A stretch of DNA of 64,000 bases from Hydractinia symbiolongicarpus. Lineage: Eukaryota > Cnidaria > Hydrozoa > Anthoathecata > Hydractiniidae. Under the pieces are notes generated by a model that had not been told where the DNA came from, did no database searches, and saw only the letters and a list, made by a program, of their open reading frames with translations. Numbering within the stretch: position 1 is the stretch's first letter; each line of letters starts with the position of its first letter. Positions 49,001-63,800 of this stretch are shown here, piece by piece. The position numbers and the translations under genes were made by a program. The stretch covers positions 2,232,001 to 2,296,000 of the forward strand of contig NC_079886.1 of the NCBI RefSeq assembly GCF_029227915.1, read 5' to 3'.

Positions 49001-51845
49001 ATTAAACTTCTTTTATTCAGCGTCTCATCACAAATGAAAACACTTTTGTGAACTAAAAGTCTCATGCGTTTTAGTGGTGAAAAAATAATTTAAAAAATCA
49101 TTTGAGAAATCAGTTTACTCCCTGGGTACTTTTTTTGTATACTTTTGACTATACGGGCCGAGTACGGGATTTACGGGAAATCGCGGGTTTTCGTTTGCCG
49201 GCGATTAAACTTCTTTTATTCAGCGCCTCATCAAAAATAAAAATAATTTTGAAAACTACAAGTCTCATGCGTTTTAGTGGTGAAAAAATAATTTAAAAAA
49301 TCGTTCGGGAAATGAATTTACTCGCAGGGTACTTTCTTTGTATACTTTTGACTATACGGGCCGAGTCCGGGATTTACAGGATATCGCGGGTTTTCGTTTG
49401 CCAGCGATTAAACTTCTTTACTTTAGCGTTTCATCAAAAATGAAAACATTTTTGAAAACTACAAGTCTCATGCGTTTTAGTGGTGAAAAAATAATTTAAA
49501 AAATCGTTTGAGAAGTAAATTTACTCCCTGGGTACTTTCTTTGTATACTTTTGACTATACGGGCCGAGTACGGGATTTACGGGAAATCGCGGGTTTTCGA
49601 TTGCCGGCGATTAAACTTCTTTTATTCAGCGCCTCATCAAAAATGAAAATAATTTTGAAAACTACACGTCTCATGCGTTTTAGTGGTGAAAAAATAATTT
49701 AAAAAATCGTTCGGGAAATGAATTTACTCGCAGGGTACTTTCTTTGTATACTTTTGACTATACGGGCCGAGTCCGGGATTTACAGGATATCGCGGGTTTT
49801 CGTTTGCCTGCGATTAAACTTCTTTACTTTAGCGTTTCATCAAAAATGAAAACATTTTTGAAAACTACAAGTCTCATGCGTTTTAGTGGTGAAAAAATAA
49901 TTTAAAAAATCGTTTGAGAAATAAATTTACTCCCTGGGTACTTTCTTCGTATACTTTTGACTATATGGGCCGAGTACGGGATTTACGGGAAATCGCGGGT
50001 TTTCGTTTGCCGGGGATTAAACTTCTTTTATTTAGCGTCTCATCAAAAATGAAAACATTTTTGAAAACTACAAGTCTCATGCGTTTTAGTGGTGAAAAAA
50101 TAATTTAAAAAATCGTTTGAGAAATAAATTTACTCCCTGGGTACTTTCTTCGTATACTTTTGACTATATGGGCCAAGTACGGGATTTACGGGAAATCGCG
50201 GGTTTTCGTTTGCCGGGGATTAAACTTCTTTTATTTAGTGTCTCATCAAAAATGAAAACATTTTTGAAAACTACAAGTTTCATGCGTTTAAGTGGTGAAA
50301 AAATAATTTAAAAAATCGTTCGGGAAATGAGTTTACTCCTTGAGTACTTTCTTTGTATACTTTTGACTATACGGGTCGAGTACCGGATTTGCGGGAAATC
50401 GCAGGTTTTCGTTCGCCGGCGATTAAACTTCTTTTATTCAGCGTCTTATCAAAAATGAAAACATTTTTGAAACTAAAAGTCTCATGCGTTTTAGTGGTGA
50501 AAAAATAATTTAAAAATCGTTCTGAAAATCAGTTTACTCACAGGGTACTTTCTTTGTATACATTCGACTATAGGGGCCAAGCCCGGGATTTACAGGAAAT
50601 CGCGGGTTTTGGTTTGCCGGCGATTAAACTTCTTTTATTCAGCGTCTCATCACAAATGAAAACACTTTTGAGAACTAAAAGTCTCATGCGTTTTAGTGGT
50701 GAAAAAATAATTTAAAAAATCATTTGAGAAATCAGTTTACTCCCTGGGTACTTTTTTTGTATACTTTTGACTATACGGGCCGAGTACGGGATTTACGGGA
50801 AATCGCGGGTTTTCGTTTGCCGGCGATTAAACTTCTTTTATTCAGCGCCTCATCAAAAATGAAAATAATTTTGAAAACTACAAGTCTCATGCGTTTTAGT
50901 GGTGAAAAAATAATTTAAAAAATCGTTCGGGAAATGAATTTACTCGCAGGGTACTTTCTTTGTATACTTTTGACTCTATGGGCCGAGTCCGGGATTTACA
51001 GGATATCGCGGGTTTTCGTTTGCCGGCGATTAAACTTCTTTTATTTAGCGTCTCATCAAAAATGAAAACATTTTTGAAAACTACAAGTCTCATGCGTTTC
51101 AGTGGTGAAAAAATAATTTAAAAAATCGTTCGGGAAATGAGTTTACTTCCTGGGTACTTTCTTTGTATACTTTTGACTATACGGGCCGAGTACGGAAATA
51201 ACGGGAAATCGCGGGTTTTCGTTTGCCGGCGATTAAACTTCTTTTATTTAGCGTCTCATCAAAAATGAAAACATTTTTGAAAACTAAAAGTCTCATTCGT
51301 TTTAGTGGTGAAAATATAATTTAAAAAATCGTTCGGGAAATGAGTTTACTCCTTGAGTACTTTCTTTGTATACTTTTGACTATACGGGCCGAGTACTGGA
51401 TTTACGGGAAATCGCGGGTTTTCGTTTGCCGGCGATTAAACTTCTTTTATTCAGCGTCTTATCAAAAATAAAAACATTTTTGAAAACTACAAGTCTCATG
51501 CGTTTTTGTGGTGAAAAAATAATTTAAAAAATCGTTCTGAAAATGAGTTTACTCACAGGGTACTTTCTTTGTATACATTCGACTATATGGGCCAAGCCCG
51601 GGATTTACAGGAAATCGCGGGTTTTCGTTTGCCGGCGATTAAACTTCTTTTATTCTGCGTCTCATCAAAAATGAAAACATTTTGGAAAACTACAAGTCTC
51701 ATGCGTTTTAGTGGTGAAAAAATAATTTAAAAACTCATTCGGGAAATCAGTTTACTCCCTGGGTCCTTTTTTGTGTACTTTTGACTATACGGGCCGAGTA
51801 CGGGATTTACGGGAAATCGCGGGTTTTCGTTTGCCAGCAATTAAA
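49000..51845 (-). repeat. Satellite block dominated by 1- and 2-monomer repetition
   Basis: Near-matching units recur at 203 bp (49914 and 50117) and 406 bp (49102 and 49508), with variants such as GAAATAAATTTACTCCCTGG, CGCAGGGTACTTTC and TTACAGGATATCGCGGG. The 49102 unit also recurs at 50724, 1,622 bp away (8 monomers). Confidence 0.7.
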
Positions 51846-54800
51846 CTTCTTTTATTCAGCGTCTCATCAAAAATGAAAACATTTTTGAAAACTACAAGTC
51901 TCATGCGTTTTAGTGGTGAAAAAATAATTTAAAAAATCGTTCGGGAAATGAGTTTACTCCCTGGGTACTTTCCTTGTATACTTTTGACTATACGGGCCGA
52001 GTACGGGATTTACGGGAAATCTTGGGTTTTCGTTTGCCAGCGATTAAACTTCTTTTATTCAGCGTCTCATCAAAAATAAAAATATTTTTGAAAACTACAA
52101 GTCTCATGCGTTTAAGTGAAGAAAAAATAATTTAAAAAATCGTTCTGAAAATTAGTTTACTCACAGGGTACTTTCTTTGTATACATTCGACCATAGGGGC
52201 CAAGCCCGGGATTTACAGGAAATCGCGGGTTTTCGTATGCGGGCGATTAAACTTCTATTTATTCAGCGTCTCATCAAAAATGAAAACATTTTTGAAAACT
52301 ACAAGTTTCATGCGTTTTAGTGGTGAAAAAATAATTTAAAAAATCGTTCGGGAAATGAGTTTACTCCCTCGGTACTTTCTTTGTATACTTTTGACTATAC
52401 GGGCCGAGTACGGAAATTATTGGAAATCGCGGGTTTTCGTTTGCCGGCAATTAAACTTCTTTTATTTAGCGTCTCATTAAAAATGAAAACATTTTTGAAA
52501 ACTACAAGTCTCATTCGTTTTAGTGGTGAAAAAATAATTTAAAAAATCGTTCGGGAAATGAGTTTACTCCTTGAGTACTTTCTTTGTACACTTTTGACTA
52601 TACGAGCCGAGTACCGGATTTACGGGAAATCGCGGGTTTTCGTTTGCCGGCGATTAAACTTCTTTTATTCAGCGTCTCATCAAAAATGAAAACATTTTGG
52701 AAAACTACAAGTCTCATGCGTTTAAGTGGTGAAAAAATAATTTGAAAAATCATTCGGGAAATCAGTTTACTCCCTGGGTCCTTTTTTGTGTACTTTTGAC
52801 TATACGGGCCGAGTACGGGATTTACGGGAAATCGCGGGTTTTCGTTTGCCGGCAATTAAACTTCTTTTATTCAGCGTCTCATCAAAAATGAAAACATTTT
52901 TGAAAACTACAAGTCTCATGCGTTTTAGTGGTGAAAAAATAATTTAAAAAATCGTTCGGGAAATAAGTTTACTCCCTTGGTACTTTCTTTGTATACTTTT
53001 GACTATACGGGCCGAGTACGGGATTTACGGGAAATCTTGGGTTTTCGTTTGCCAGCGATTAAACTTCTTTTATTCAGCGTCTCATCGAAAATGAAAATAT
53101 TTTTGAAAACTACAAGTCTCATGCGTTTAAGTGGTGAAAAAATAATTTAAAAAATCGTTCGGGAAATGAGTTTACTCCTTGAGTACTTTCTTTGTATACT
53201 TTTGACTATACGGGCCAAGCCCGGGATTTACAGGAAATCGCGGGTTTTCGTATGCGGGCGATTAGACTTATTTTATTCAGCGTCTCATTAAAACTGAAAA
53301 CATTTTTGAAAACTACAAGTCTCATGCGTTTTAGTGGTGAAAAAATAATTTAAAAAATCGTTCGGGAAATGAGTTTACTCCCTGGGTACTTTCTTTGTAT
53401 ACTTTTGACTATACGGGCCGAGTACGGAAATTACGGGAAATCGCAGGTTTTCGTTTGCCGGCAATTAAACTTCTTTTATTTAGCGTCTCATCAAAAATGA
53501 AAACATTTTTGAAAACTACAAGTCTCATGCGTTTTAGTGGTGAAAAAATAATTTAAAAAATCGTTCGGGAAATGAGTTTACTCCCTGGGTACTTTCTTTG
53601 TATACTTTTGACTATACGGGCCGAGTACGGAAATTACTGGAAATCGCGGGTTTTCGTTTGCCGGCAATTAAACTTCTTTTATTTAGCGTCTCATCAAAAA
53701 TGAAAACATTTTTGAAAACTACAAGTCTCATTCGTTTTAGTGGTGAAAAAATAATTTAAAAAATCGTTCGGGAAATGAGTTTACTTCCTGGGTACTTTCT
53801 TTGTATACTTTTGACTATACGGGCCGAGTACGGAAATTACGCGAAATCGCGGGTTTTCGTTTGCCGGCGATTAAACTTCTTTTATTTAGCGTCTTATCAA
53901 AAATGAAAACATTTTTGAAAACTACAAGTCTCATGCGTTTTTGTGGTGAAAAAATAATTTAAAAAATCGTTCGGGAAATGAGTTTACTCCTTGAGTACTT
54001 TCTTTGTACACTTTTGACTATACGCGCCGAGTACCGGATTTACGGGAAATCGCGGGTTTTCGTTTGCCGGCGATTAAACTTCTTTTATTCAGCGTCTCAT
54101 CAAAAATGAAAACATTTTGGAAAACTACAAGTCTCATGCGTTTTAGTGGTGAAAAAATAATTTAAAAAATCATTCGGGAACTCAGTTTACTCCCTGGGTC
54201 CTTTTTTGTGTACTTTTGACTATACGGGCCGAGTACGGGATTTACGGGAAATTGCGGGTTTTCGTTTGCCGGCAATTAAACTTCTTTTATTCAGCGTCTC
54301 ATCAAAAATGAAAACATTTTTGAAAACTACAAGTCTCATGCGTTTTAGTGGTGAAAAAATAATTTAAAAAATCGTTCGGGAAATAAGTTTACTCCCTGGG
54401 TACTTTCTTTGTATACTTTTGACTATACGGGCCGAGTACGGGATTTACGGGAAATCTTGGGTTTTTGTTTGCCAGCGATTAAACTTCTTTTATTCAGCGT
54501 CTCATCGAAAATGAAAATATTTTTGAAAACTACAAGTCTCATGCGTTTAAGTGGTGAAAAAATAATTTAAAAAATCGTTCGGGAAATGAGTTTACTCCTT
54601 GAGTACTTTCTTTGTATACTTTTGACTATACGGGCCAAGCCCGGGATTTACAGGAAATCGCGGGTTTTCGTATGCGGGCGATTAAACTTATTTTATTCAG
54701 CGTCTCATCAAAACTGAAAACATTTTTGAAAACTACAAGTCTCATGCGTTTTAGTGGTGAAAAAATAATTTAAAAAATCGTTCGGGAAATGAGTTTACTT

Positions 54801-57800
54801 CCTGGGTACTTTCTTTGTATACTTTTGACTATACGGGCCGAGTACGGAAATTACGGGAAATCGCGGGTTTTCGTTTGCCGGCAATTAAACTTCTTTTATT
54901 TAGCGTCTCATCAAAAATGAAAACATTTTTGAAAACTACAAGTCTCGTGCGTTTTAGTGGTGAAAAAATAATTTAAAAAATCGTTCGGGAAATGAGTTTA
55001 CTTCCTGGGTACTTTCTTTGTATACTTTTGACTATACGGGCCGAGTACGGAAATTACGCGAAATCGCGGGTTTTCGTTTGCCGGCGATTAAACTTCTTTT
55101 ATTTAGCGTCTTATCAAAAATGAAAACATTTTTGAAAACTACAAGTCTCATGCGTTTTTGTGGTGAAAAAATAATTTAAAAAATCGTTCGGGAAATGAGT
55201 TTACTCCTTGAGTACTTTCTTTGTACACTTTTGACTATACGCGCCGAGTACCGGATTTACGGGAAATCGCGGGTTTTCGTTTGCCGGCGATTAAACTTCT
55301 TTTATTCAGCGTCTCATCAAAAAAAAAACATTTTGGAAAACTACAAGTCTCATGCGTTTTAGTGGTGAAAAAATAATTTAAAAAATCATTCGGGAACTCA
55401 GTTTACTCCCTGGGTCCTTTTTTGTGTACTTTTGACTATACGGGCCGAGTACGGGATTTACGGGAAATTGCGGGTTTTCGTTTGCCGGCAATTAAACTTC
55501 TTTTATTCAGCGTCTCATCAAAAATGAAAACATTTTTGAAAACTACAAGTCTCATGCGTTTTAGTGGTGAAAAAATAATTTAAAAAATCGTTCGGGAAAT
55601 AAGTTTACTCCCTGGGTACTTTCTTTGTATACTTTTGACTATACGGGCCGAGTACGGGATTTACGGGAAATCTTGGGTTTTTGTTTGCCAGCGATTAAAC
55701 TTCTTTTATTCAGCGTCTCATCGAAAATGAAAATATTTTTGAAAACTACAAGTCTCATGCGTTTAAGTGGTGAAAAAATAATTTAAAAAATCGTTCGGGA
55801 AATGAGTTTACTCCTTGAGTACTTTCTTTGTATACTTTTGACTATACGGGCCAAGCCCGGGATTTACAGGAAATCGCGGGTTTTCGTATGCGGGCGATTA
55901 AACTTATTTTATTCAGCGTCTCATCAAAACTGAAAACATTTTTGAAAACTACAAGTCTCATGCGTTTTAGTGGTGAAAAAATAATTTAAAAAATCGTTCG
56001 GGAAATGAGTTTACTTCCTGGGTACTTTCTTTGTATACTTTTGACTATACGGGCCGAGTACGGAAATTACGGGAAATCGCGGGTTTTCGTTTGCCGGCAA
56101 TTAAACTTCTTTTATTTAGCGTCTCATCAAAAATGAAAACATTTTTGAAAACTACAAGTCTCGTGCGTTTTAGTGGTGAAAAAATAATTTAAAAAATCGT
56201 TCGGGAAATGAGTTTACTTCCTGGGTACTTTCTTTGTATACTTTTGACTATACGGGCCGAGTACGGAAATTACGCGAAATCGCGGGTTTTCGTTTGCCGG
56301 CGATTAAACTTCTTTTATTTAGCGTCTTATCAAAAATGAAAACATTTTTGAAAACTACAAGTCGCATGCGTTTTTGTGGTGAAAAAATAATTTAAAAAAT
56401 CGTTCGGGAAATGAGTTTACTCCTTGAGTACTTTCTTTGTACACTTTTGACTATACGCGCCGAGTACCGAATTTACGGGAAATCGCGGGTTTTCGTTTGC
56501 CGGCGATTAAACTTCTTTTATTCAGCGTCTTATCAAAAATAAAAACATTTTTGAAAACTACAAGTCTCATACGTTTTTGTGGTGAAAAAATGATTTAAAA
56601 AATCGTTTTGAAAATGAGTTTACTCACAGGGTACTTTCTTTGTATACATTCGACTATAGGGGCCAAGCCCGGGATTTACAGGAAATCGCGGGTTTTCGTA
56701 TGCGGGCGATTAAACTTCTTTTATTCAGCGTCTCATCAAAAATGAAAACATTTTTGAAAACTACAAGTCTCATGCGTTTTAGTGGTGAAAAAATAATTTA
56801 AAAAATCGTTCGGGAAATGAGTTTACTCCCTGGGTACTTTCTTTGTATACTTTTGACTATACGGGCCGAGTACGGGATTTACGGGAAATCTTGGGTTTTC
56901 GTTTGCCAGCGATTAAACTTCTTTTATTCAGCGTCTCATCAAAAATAAAAATATTTTTGAAAACTACAAGTCTCATGCGTTTAAGTGGTGAAAAAATAAT
57001 TTAAAAAATCGTTCTGAAAATTAGTTTACTCACAGGGTACTTTCTTTGTATACATTCGACCATAGGGGCCAAGCCCGGGATTTACAGGAAATCGCGGGTT
57101 TTCGTATGCGGGCGATTAAACTTCTATTTATTCAGCGTCTCATCAAAAATGAAAACATTTTTGAAAACTACAAGTTTCATGCGTTTTAGTGGTGAAAAAA
57201 TAATTTAAAAAATCGTTCGGGAAATGAGTTTACTCCCTGGGTACTTTCTTTGTATACTTTTGACTATACGGGCCGAGTACGGAAATTACTGGAAATCGCG
57301 GGTTTTCGTTTGCCGGCAATTAAACTTCTTTTATTTAGCGTCTCATCAAAAATGAAAACATTTTTGAAAACTACAAGTCTCATTCGTTTTAGTGGTGAAA
57401 AAATAATTTAAAAAATCGTTCGGGAAATGAGTTTACTCCTTGAGTACTTTCTTTGTACACTTTTGACTATACGAGCCGAGTACCGGATTTACGGGAAATC
57501 GCGGGTTTTCGTTTGCCGGCGATTAAACTTCTTTTATTCAGCGTCTCATCAAAAATGAAAACATTTTGGAAAACTACAAGTCTCATGCGTTTAAGTGGTG
57601 AAAAAATAATTTGAAAAATCATTCGGGAAATCAGTTTACTCCCTGGGTCCTTTTTTGTGTACTTTTGACTATACGGGCCGAGTACGGGATTTACGGGAAA
57701 TCGCGGGTTTTCGTTTGCCGGCAATTAAACTTCTTTTATTCAGCGTCTCATCAAAAATGAAAACATTTTTGAAAACTACAAGTCTCATGCGTTTTAGTGG

Positions 57801-60800
57801 TGAAAAAATAATTTAAAAAATCGTTCGGGAAATAAGTTTACTCCCTTGGTACTTTCTTTGTATACTTTTGACTATACGGGCCGAGTACGGGATTTACGGG
57901 AAATCTTGGGTTTTCGTTTGCCAGCGATTAAACTTCTTTTATTCAGCGTCTCATCGAAAATGAAAATATTTTTGAAAACTACAAGTCTCATGCGTTTAAG
58001 TGGTGAAAAAATAATTTAAAAAATCGTTCGGGAAATGAGTTTACTCCTTGAGTACTTTCTTTGTATACTTTTGACTATACGGGCCAAGCCCGGGATTTAC
58101 AGGAAATCGCGGGTTTTCGTATGCGGGCGATTAGACTTATTTTATTCAGCGTCTCATTAAAACTGAAAACATTTTTGAAAACTACAAGTCTCATGCGTTT
58201 TAGTGGTGAAAAAATAATTTAAAAAATCGTTCGGGAAATGAGTTTACTCCCTGGGTACTTTCTTTGTATACTTTTGACTATACGGGCCGAGTACGGAAAT
58301 TACGGGAAATCGCAGGTTTTCGTTTGCCGGCAATTAAACTTCTTTTATTTAGCGTCTCATCAAAAATGAAAACATTTTTGAAAACTACAAGTCTCATGCG
58401 TTTTAGTGGTGAAAAAATAATTTAAAAAATCGTTCGGGAAATGAGTTTACTCCCTGGGTACTTTCTTTGTATACTTTTGACTATACGGGCCGAGTACGGA
58501 AATTACTGGAAATCGCGGGTTTTCGTTTGCCGGCAATTAAACTTCTTTTATTTAGCGTCTCATCAAAAATGAAAACATTTTTGAAAACTACAAGTCTCAT
58601 TCGTTTTAGTGGTGAAAAAATAATTTAAAAAATCGTTCGGGAAATGAGTTTACTTCCTGGGTACTTTCTTTGTATACTTTTGACTATACGGGCCGAGTAC
58701 GGAAATTACGCGAAATCGCGGGTTTTCGTTTGCCGGCGATTAAACTTCTTTTATTTAGCGTCTTATCAAAAATGAAAACATTTTTGAAAACTACAAGTCT
58801 CATGCGTTTTTGTGGTGAAAAAATAATTTAAAAAATCGTTCGGGAAATGAGTTTACTCCTTGAGTACTTTCTTTGTACACTTTTGACTATACGCGCCGAG
58901 TACCGGATTTACGGGAAATCGCGGGTTTTCGTTTGCCGGCGATTAAACTTCTTTTATTCAGCGTCTCATCAAAAATGAAAACATTTTGGAAAACTACAAG
59001 TCTCATGCGTTTTAGTGGTGAAAAAATAATTTAAAAAATCATTCGGGAACTCAGTTTACTCCCTGGGTCCTTTTTTGTGTACTTTTGACTATACGGGCCG
59101 AGTACGGGATTTACGGGAAATTGCGGGTTTTCGTTTGCCGGCAATTAAACTTCTTTTATTCAGCGTCTCATCAAAAATGAAAACATTTTTGAAAACTACA
59201 AGTCTCATGCGTTTTAGTGGTGAAAAAATAATTTAAAAAATCGTTCGGGAAATAAGTTTACTCCCTGGGTACTTTCTTTGTATACTTTTGACTATACGGG
59301 CCGAGTACGGGATTTACGGGAAATCTTGGGTTTTTGTTTGCCAGCGATTAAACTTCTTTTATTCAGCGTCTCATCGAAAATGAAAATATTTTTGAAAACT
59401 ACAAGTCTCATGCGTTTAAGTGGTGAAAAAATAATTTAAAAAATCGTTCGGGAAATGAGTTCTTTCTTTGTATACTTTTGACTATACGGGCCAAGCCCGG
59501 GATTTACAGGAAATCGCGGGTTTTCGTATGCGGGCGATTAAACTTATTTTATTCAGCGTCTCATCAAAACTGAAAACATTTTTGAAAACTACAAGTCTCA
59601 TGCGTTTTAGTGGTGAAAAAATAATTTAAAAAATCGTTCGGGAAATGAGTTTACTTCCTGGGTACTTTCTTTGTATACTTTTGACTATACGGGCCGAGTA
59701 CGGAAATTACGGGAAATCGCGGGTTTTCGTTTGCCGGCAATTAAACTTCTTTTATTTAGCGTCTCATCAAAAATGAAAACATTTTTGAAAACTACAAGTC
59801 TCGTGCGTTTTAGTGGTGAAAAAATAATTTAAAAAATCGTTCGGGAAATGAGTTTACTTCCTGGGTACTTTCTTTGTATACTTTTGACTATACGGGCCGA
59901 GTACGGAAATTACGCGAAATCGCGGGTTTTCGTTTGCCGGCGATTAAACTTCTTTTATTTAGCGTCTTATCAAAAATGAAAACATTTTTGAAAACTACAA
60001 GTCGCATGCGTTTTTGTGGTGAAAAAATAATTTAAAAAATCGTTCGGGAAATGAGTTTACTCCTTGAGTACTTTCTTTGTACACTTTTGACTATACGCGC
60101 CGAGTACCGAATTTACGGGAAATCGCGGGTTTTCGTTTGCCGGCGATTAAACTTCTTTTATTCAGCGTCTTATCAAAAATAAAAACATTTTTGAAAACTA
60201 CAAGTCTCATACGTTTTTGTGGTGAAAAAATGATTTAAAAAATCGTTTTGAAAATGAGTTTACTCACAGGGTACTTTCTTTGTATACATTCGACTATAGG
60301 GGCCAAGCCCGGGATTTACAGGAAATCGCGGGTTTTCGTATGCGGGCGATTAAACTTCTTTTATTCAGCGTCTCATCAAAAATGAAAACATTTTTGAAAA
60401 CTACAAGTCTCATGCGTTTTAGTGGTGAGAAAATAATTTAAAAAATCGTTCGGGAAATGAGTTTACTCCCTGGGTACTTTCTTTGTATACTTTTGACTAT
60501 ACGGGCCGAGTACGGAAATTACGGGAAATCGCGGGTTTTCGTTTGCGGGCAATTAAACTTCTTTTATTTAGCGTCTCATCAAAAATGAAAACATTTTTGA
60601 AAACTACAAGTCTCATTCGTTTTAGTGGTGAAAAAATAATTTAAAAAATCGTTCGGGAAATGAGTTTACTCCTTGAGTACTTTCTTTGTATACTTTTGAC
60701 TATACGGGCCGAGTACCGGATTTACGGGAAATCGTGGGTTTTTGTTTGCCGGCGATTAAACTTCTTTTATTCAGCGTCTTATCAAAAATGAAAACATTTT

Positions 60801-63800
60801 TGAAAACTACAAGTCTCATGCGTTTTTGTGGTGAAAAAATAATTTAAAAAATCGTTCTGAAAATGAGTTTACTCACAGGGTCCTTTCTTTGTATACATTC
60901 GACTATATGGGCCAAGCCCGGGATTTACAGGAAATCGCGGGTTTTCGTTTGCCGGCGATTAAACTTCTTTTATTCTGCGTCTCATCAAAAATGAAAACAT
61001 TTTGGAAAACTACAAGTCTCATGCGTTTTAGTGGTGAAAAAATAATTTAAAAAATCGTTCGGGAAATGAGTTTACTTCCTGGGTACTTTCTTTGTATACT
61101 TTTGACTATACGGGCCGAGTACGGAAATTACGCGAAATCGCGGGTTTTCGTTTGCCGGCGATTAAACTTCTTTTATTTAGCGTCTTATCAAAAATGAAAA
61201 CATTTTTGAAAACTACAAGTCGCATGCGTTTTTGTGGTGAAAAAATAATTTAAAAAATCGTTCGGGAAATGAGTTTACTCCTTGAGTACTTTCTTTGTAC
61301 ACTTTTGACTATACGCGCCGAGTACCGAATTTACGGGAAATCGCGGGTTTTCGTTTGCCGGCGATTAAACTTCTTTTATTCAGCGTCTTATCAAAAATAA
61401 AAACATTTTTGAAAACTACAAGTCTCATACGTTTTTGTGGTGAAAAAATGATTTAAAAAATCGTTTTGAAAATGAGTTTACTCACAGGGTACTTTCTTTG
61501 TATACATTCGACTATATGGGCCAAGCCCGGGATTTACAGGAAATCGCGGGTTTTCGTTTGCCGGCGATCAAACTTCTTTTATTCTGCGTCTCATCAAAAA
61601 TGAAAACATTTTGGAAAACTACAAGTCTCATGCGTTTGAGTGGTGAAAAAATAATTTAAAAAATCATTCGGGAAATCAGTTTAATCCCTGGGTCCTTTTT
61701 TGTGTACTTTTGACTATACGGGCCGAGTACGGGATTTACGGGAAATCGCGGGTTTTCGTTTGCCGGCAATTAAACTTCTTTTATTCAGCGTCTCATCAAA
61801 AATGAAAACATTTTTGAAAACTACAAGTCTCATGCGTTTTAGTGGTGAAAAAATAATTTAAAAAATCGTTCGGGAAATAAGTTTACTCCCTGGGTACTTT
61901 CTTTGTATACTTTTGACTATACGGGCCGAGTACGGGATTTACGGGAAATCTTGGGTTTTCGTTTGCCAGCGATTAAACTTCTTTTATTCAGCGTCTCATC
62001 GAAAGTGAAAATATTTTTGAAAACTACAAGTCTCATGCGTTTAAGTGTTGAAAAAATAATTTAAAAAATCGTTCGGGAAATGAGTTTACTCCTTGAGTAC
62101 TTTCTTTGTATACTTTTGACTATACGGGCCGAGTGCCGGATTTACGGGAAATCGTGGGTTTTTGTTTGCCGGCGATTAAACTTCTTTTATTCAGCGTCTT
62201 ATCAAAAATGAAAACATTTTTGAAAACTACAAGTCTCATGCGTTTTTGTGGTGAAAAAATAATTTAAAAAATCGTTCTGAAAATGAGTTTACTCACAGGG
62301 TCCTTTCTTTGTATACATTCGACTTTATGGGCCAAGCCCGGGATTTACAGGAAATCGCGGGTTTTCGTTTGCCGGCGATTAAACTTCTTTTATTCTGCGT
62401 CTCATCAAAAATGAAAACATTTTGGAAAACTACAAGTCTCATGCGTTTTAGTGGTGAAAAAATAATTTAAAAAATCATTCGGGAAATCAGTTTACTCCCT
62501 GGGTCCTTTTTTTGTGTACTTTTGACTATACGGGCCGAGTACGGAAATTACGGGAAATCGCGGGTTTTCGTTTGCGGGCAATTAAACTTCTTTTATTTAG
62601 CGTCTCATCAAAAATGAAAACATTTTTGAAAACTACAAGTCTCATTCGTTTTAGTGGTGAAAAAATAATTTAAAAAATCGTTCGGGAAATGAGTTTACTC
62701 CTTGAGTACTTTCTTTGTATATTTTTGACTATACGGGCCGAGTACCGGATTTACGGGAAATCGTGGGTTTTCGTTTGCCGGCGATTAAACTTCTTTTATT
62801 CAGCGTCTTATCAAAAATGAAAACATTTTTGAAAACTACAAGTCTCATGCGTTTTTGTGGTGAAAAAATAATTTAAAAAATCGTTCTGAAAATGAGTTTA
62901 CTCACAGGGTACTTTCTTTGTATACATTCGACTATATGGGCCAAGCCCGGGATTTACAGGAAATCGCGGGTTTTCGTTTGCCGGCGATTAAACTTCTTTT
63001 ATTCTGCGTCTCATCAAAAATGAAAACATTTTGGAAAACTACAAGTCTCATGCGTTTTAGTGGTGAAAAAATAATTTAAAAAATCATTCGGGAAATCAGT
63101 TTACTCCCTGGGTCCTTTTTTTGTGTACTTTTGACTATACGGGCCGAGTACGGGATTTACGGGAAATCGCGGGTTTTCGTTTTCCGGCAATTAAACTTCT
63201 TTTATTCAGCGTCTCATCAAAAATGAAAACATTTTAGAAAACTACAAGTCTCATGCGTTTTAGTGGTGAAAAAATAATTTAAAAAATCGTTCGGGAAATG
63301 AGTTTACTCCCTGGGTACTTTCTTTGTATATATTTGACTATACGGGCCGAGTACGGGATTTACGGGAAATCTTGGGTTTTCGTTTGCCGGCGATTAAACT
63401 TCTTTTATTCAGCGTCTCATCAAAAATGAAAATATTTTTGAAAACTACAAGTCTCATTCGTTTTAGTGGTGAAAAAATAATTTAAAAAATCGTTCGGGAA
63501 ATGAATTTACTCCCTGGGTACTTTCTTTGTATACTTTTGACTATACGGGCCGAGTACCGGATTTACGGGAAATCGTGGATTTTGGTTTGCCGGCGATTAA
63601 ACTTCTTTTATTCAGCGTCTTATCAAAAATGAACACATTTTTGAAAACTACAAGTCTCATGCGTTTTAGTGGTGAAAAAATAATTTAAAAAATCGTTCTG
63701 AAAATTAGTTTACTCACAGGGTACTTTCTTTGTATACATTCGACTATAGGGGCCAAGCCCGGGATTTACAGGAAATCGCGGGTTTTCGTATGCGGGCGAT

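Noticed and set aside
9258-58000. Many ORFs of 61-121 codons inside the satellite, with recurring words such as DYTGRVRDLREIAGFRLP
   Set aside because: They are the same satellite monomer read in one frame. The unit is 203 bp, not a multiple of three, so frames break at each monomer except where an extra A or T restores phase. They have no start context, no domain and no codon-level constraint.
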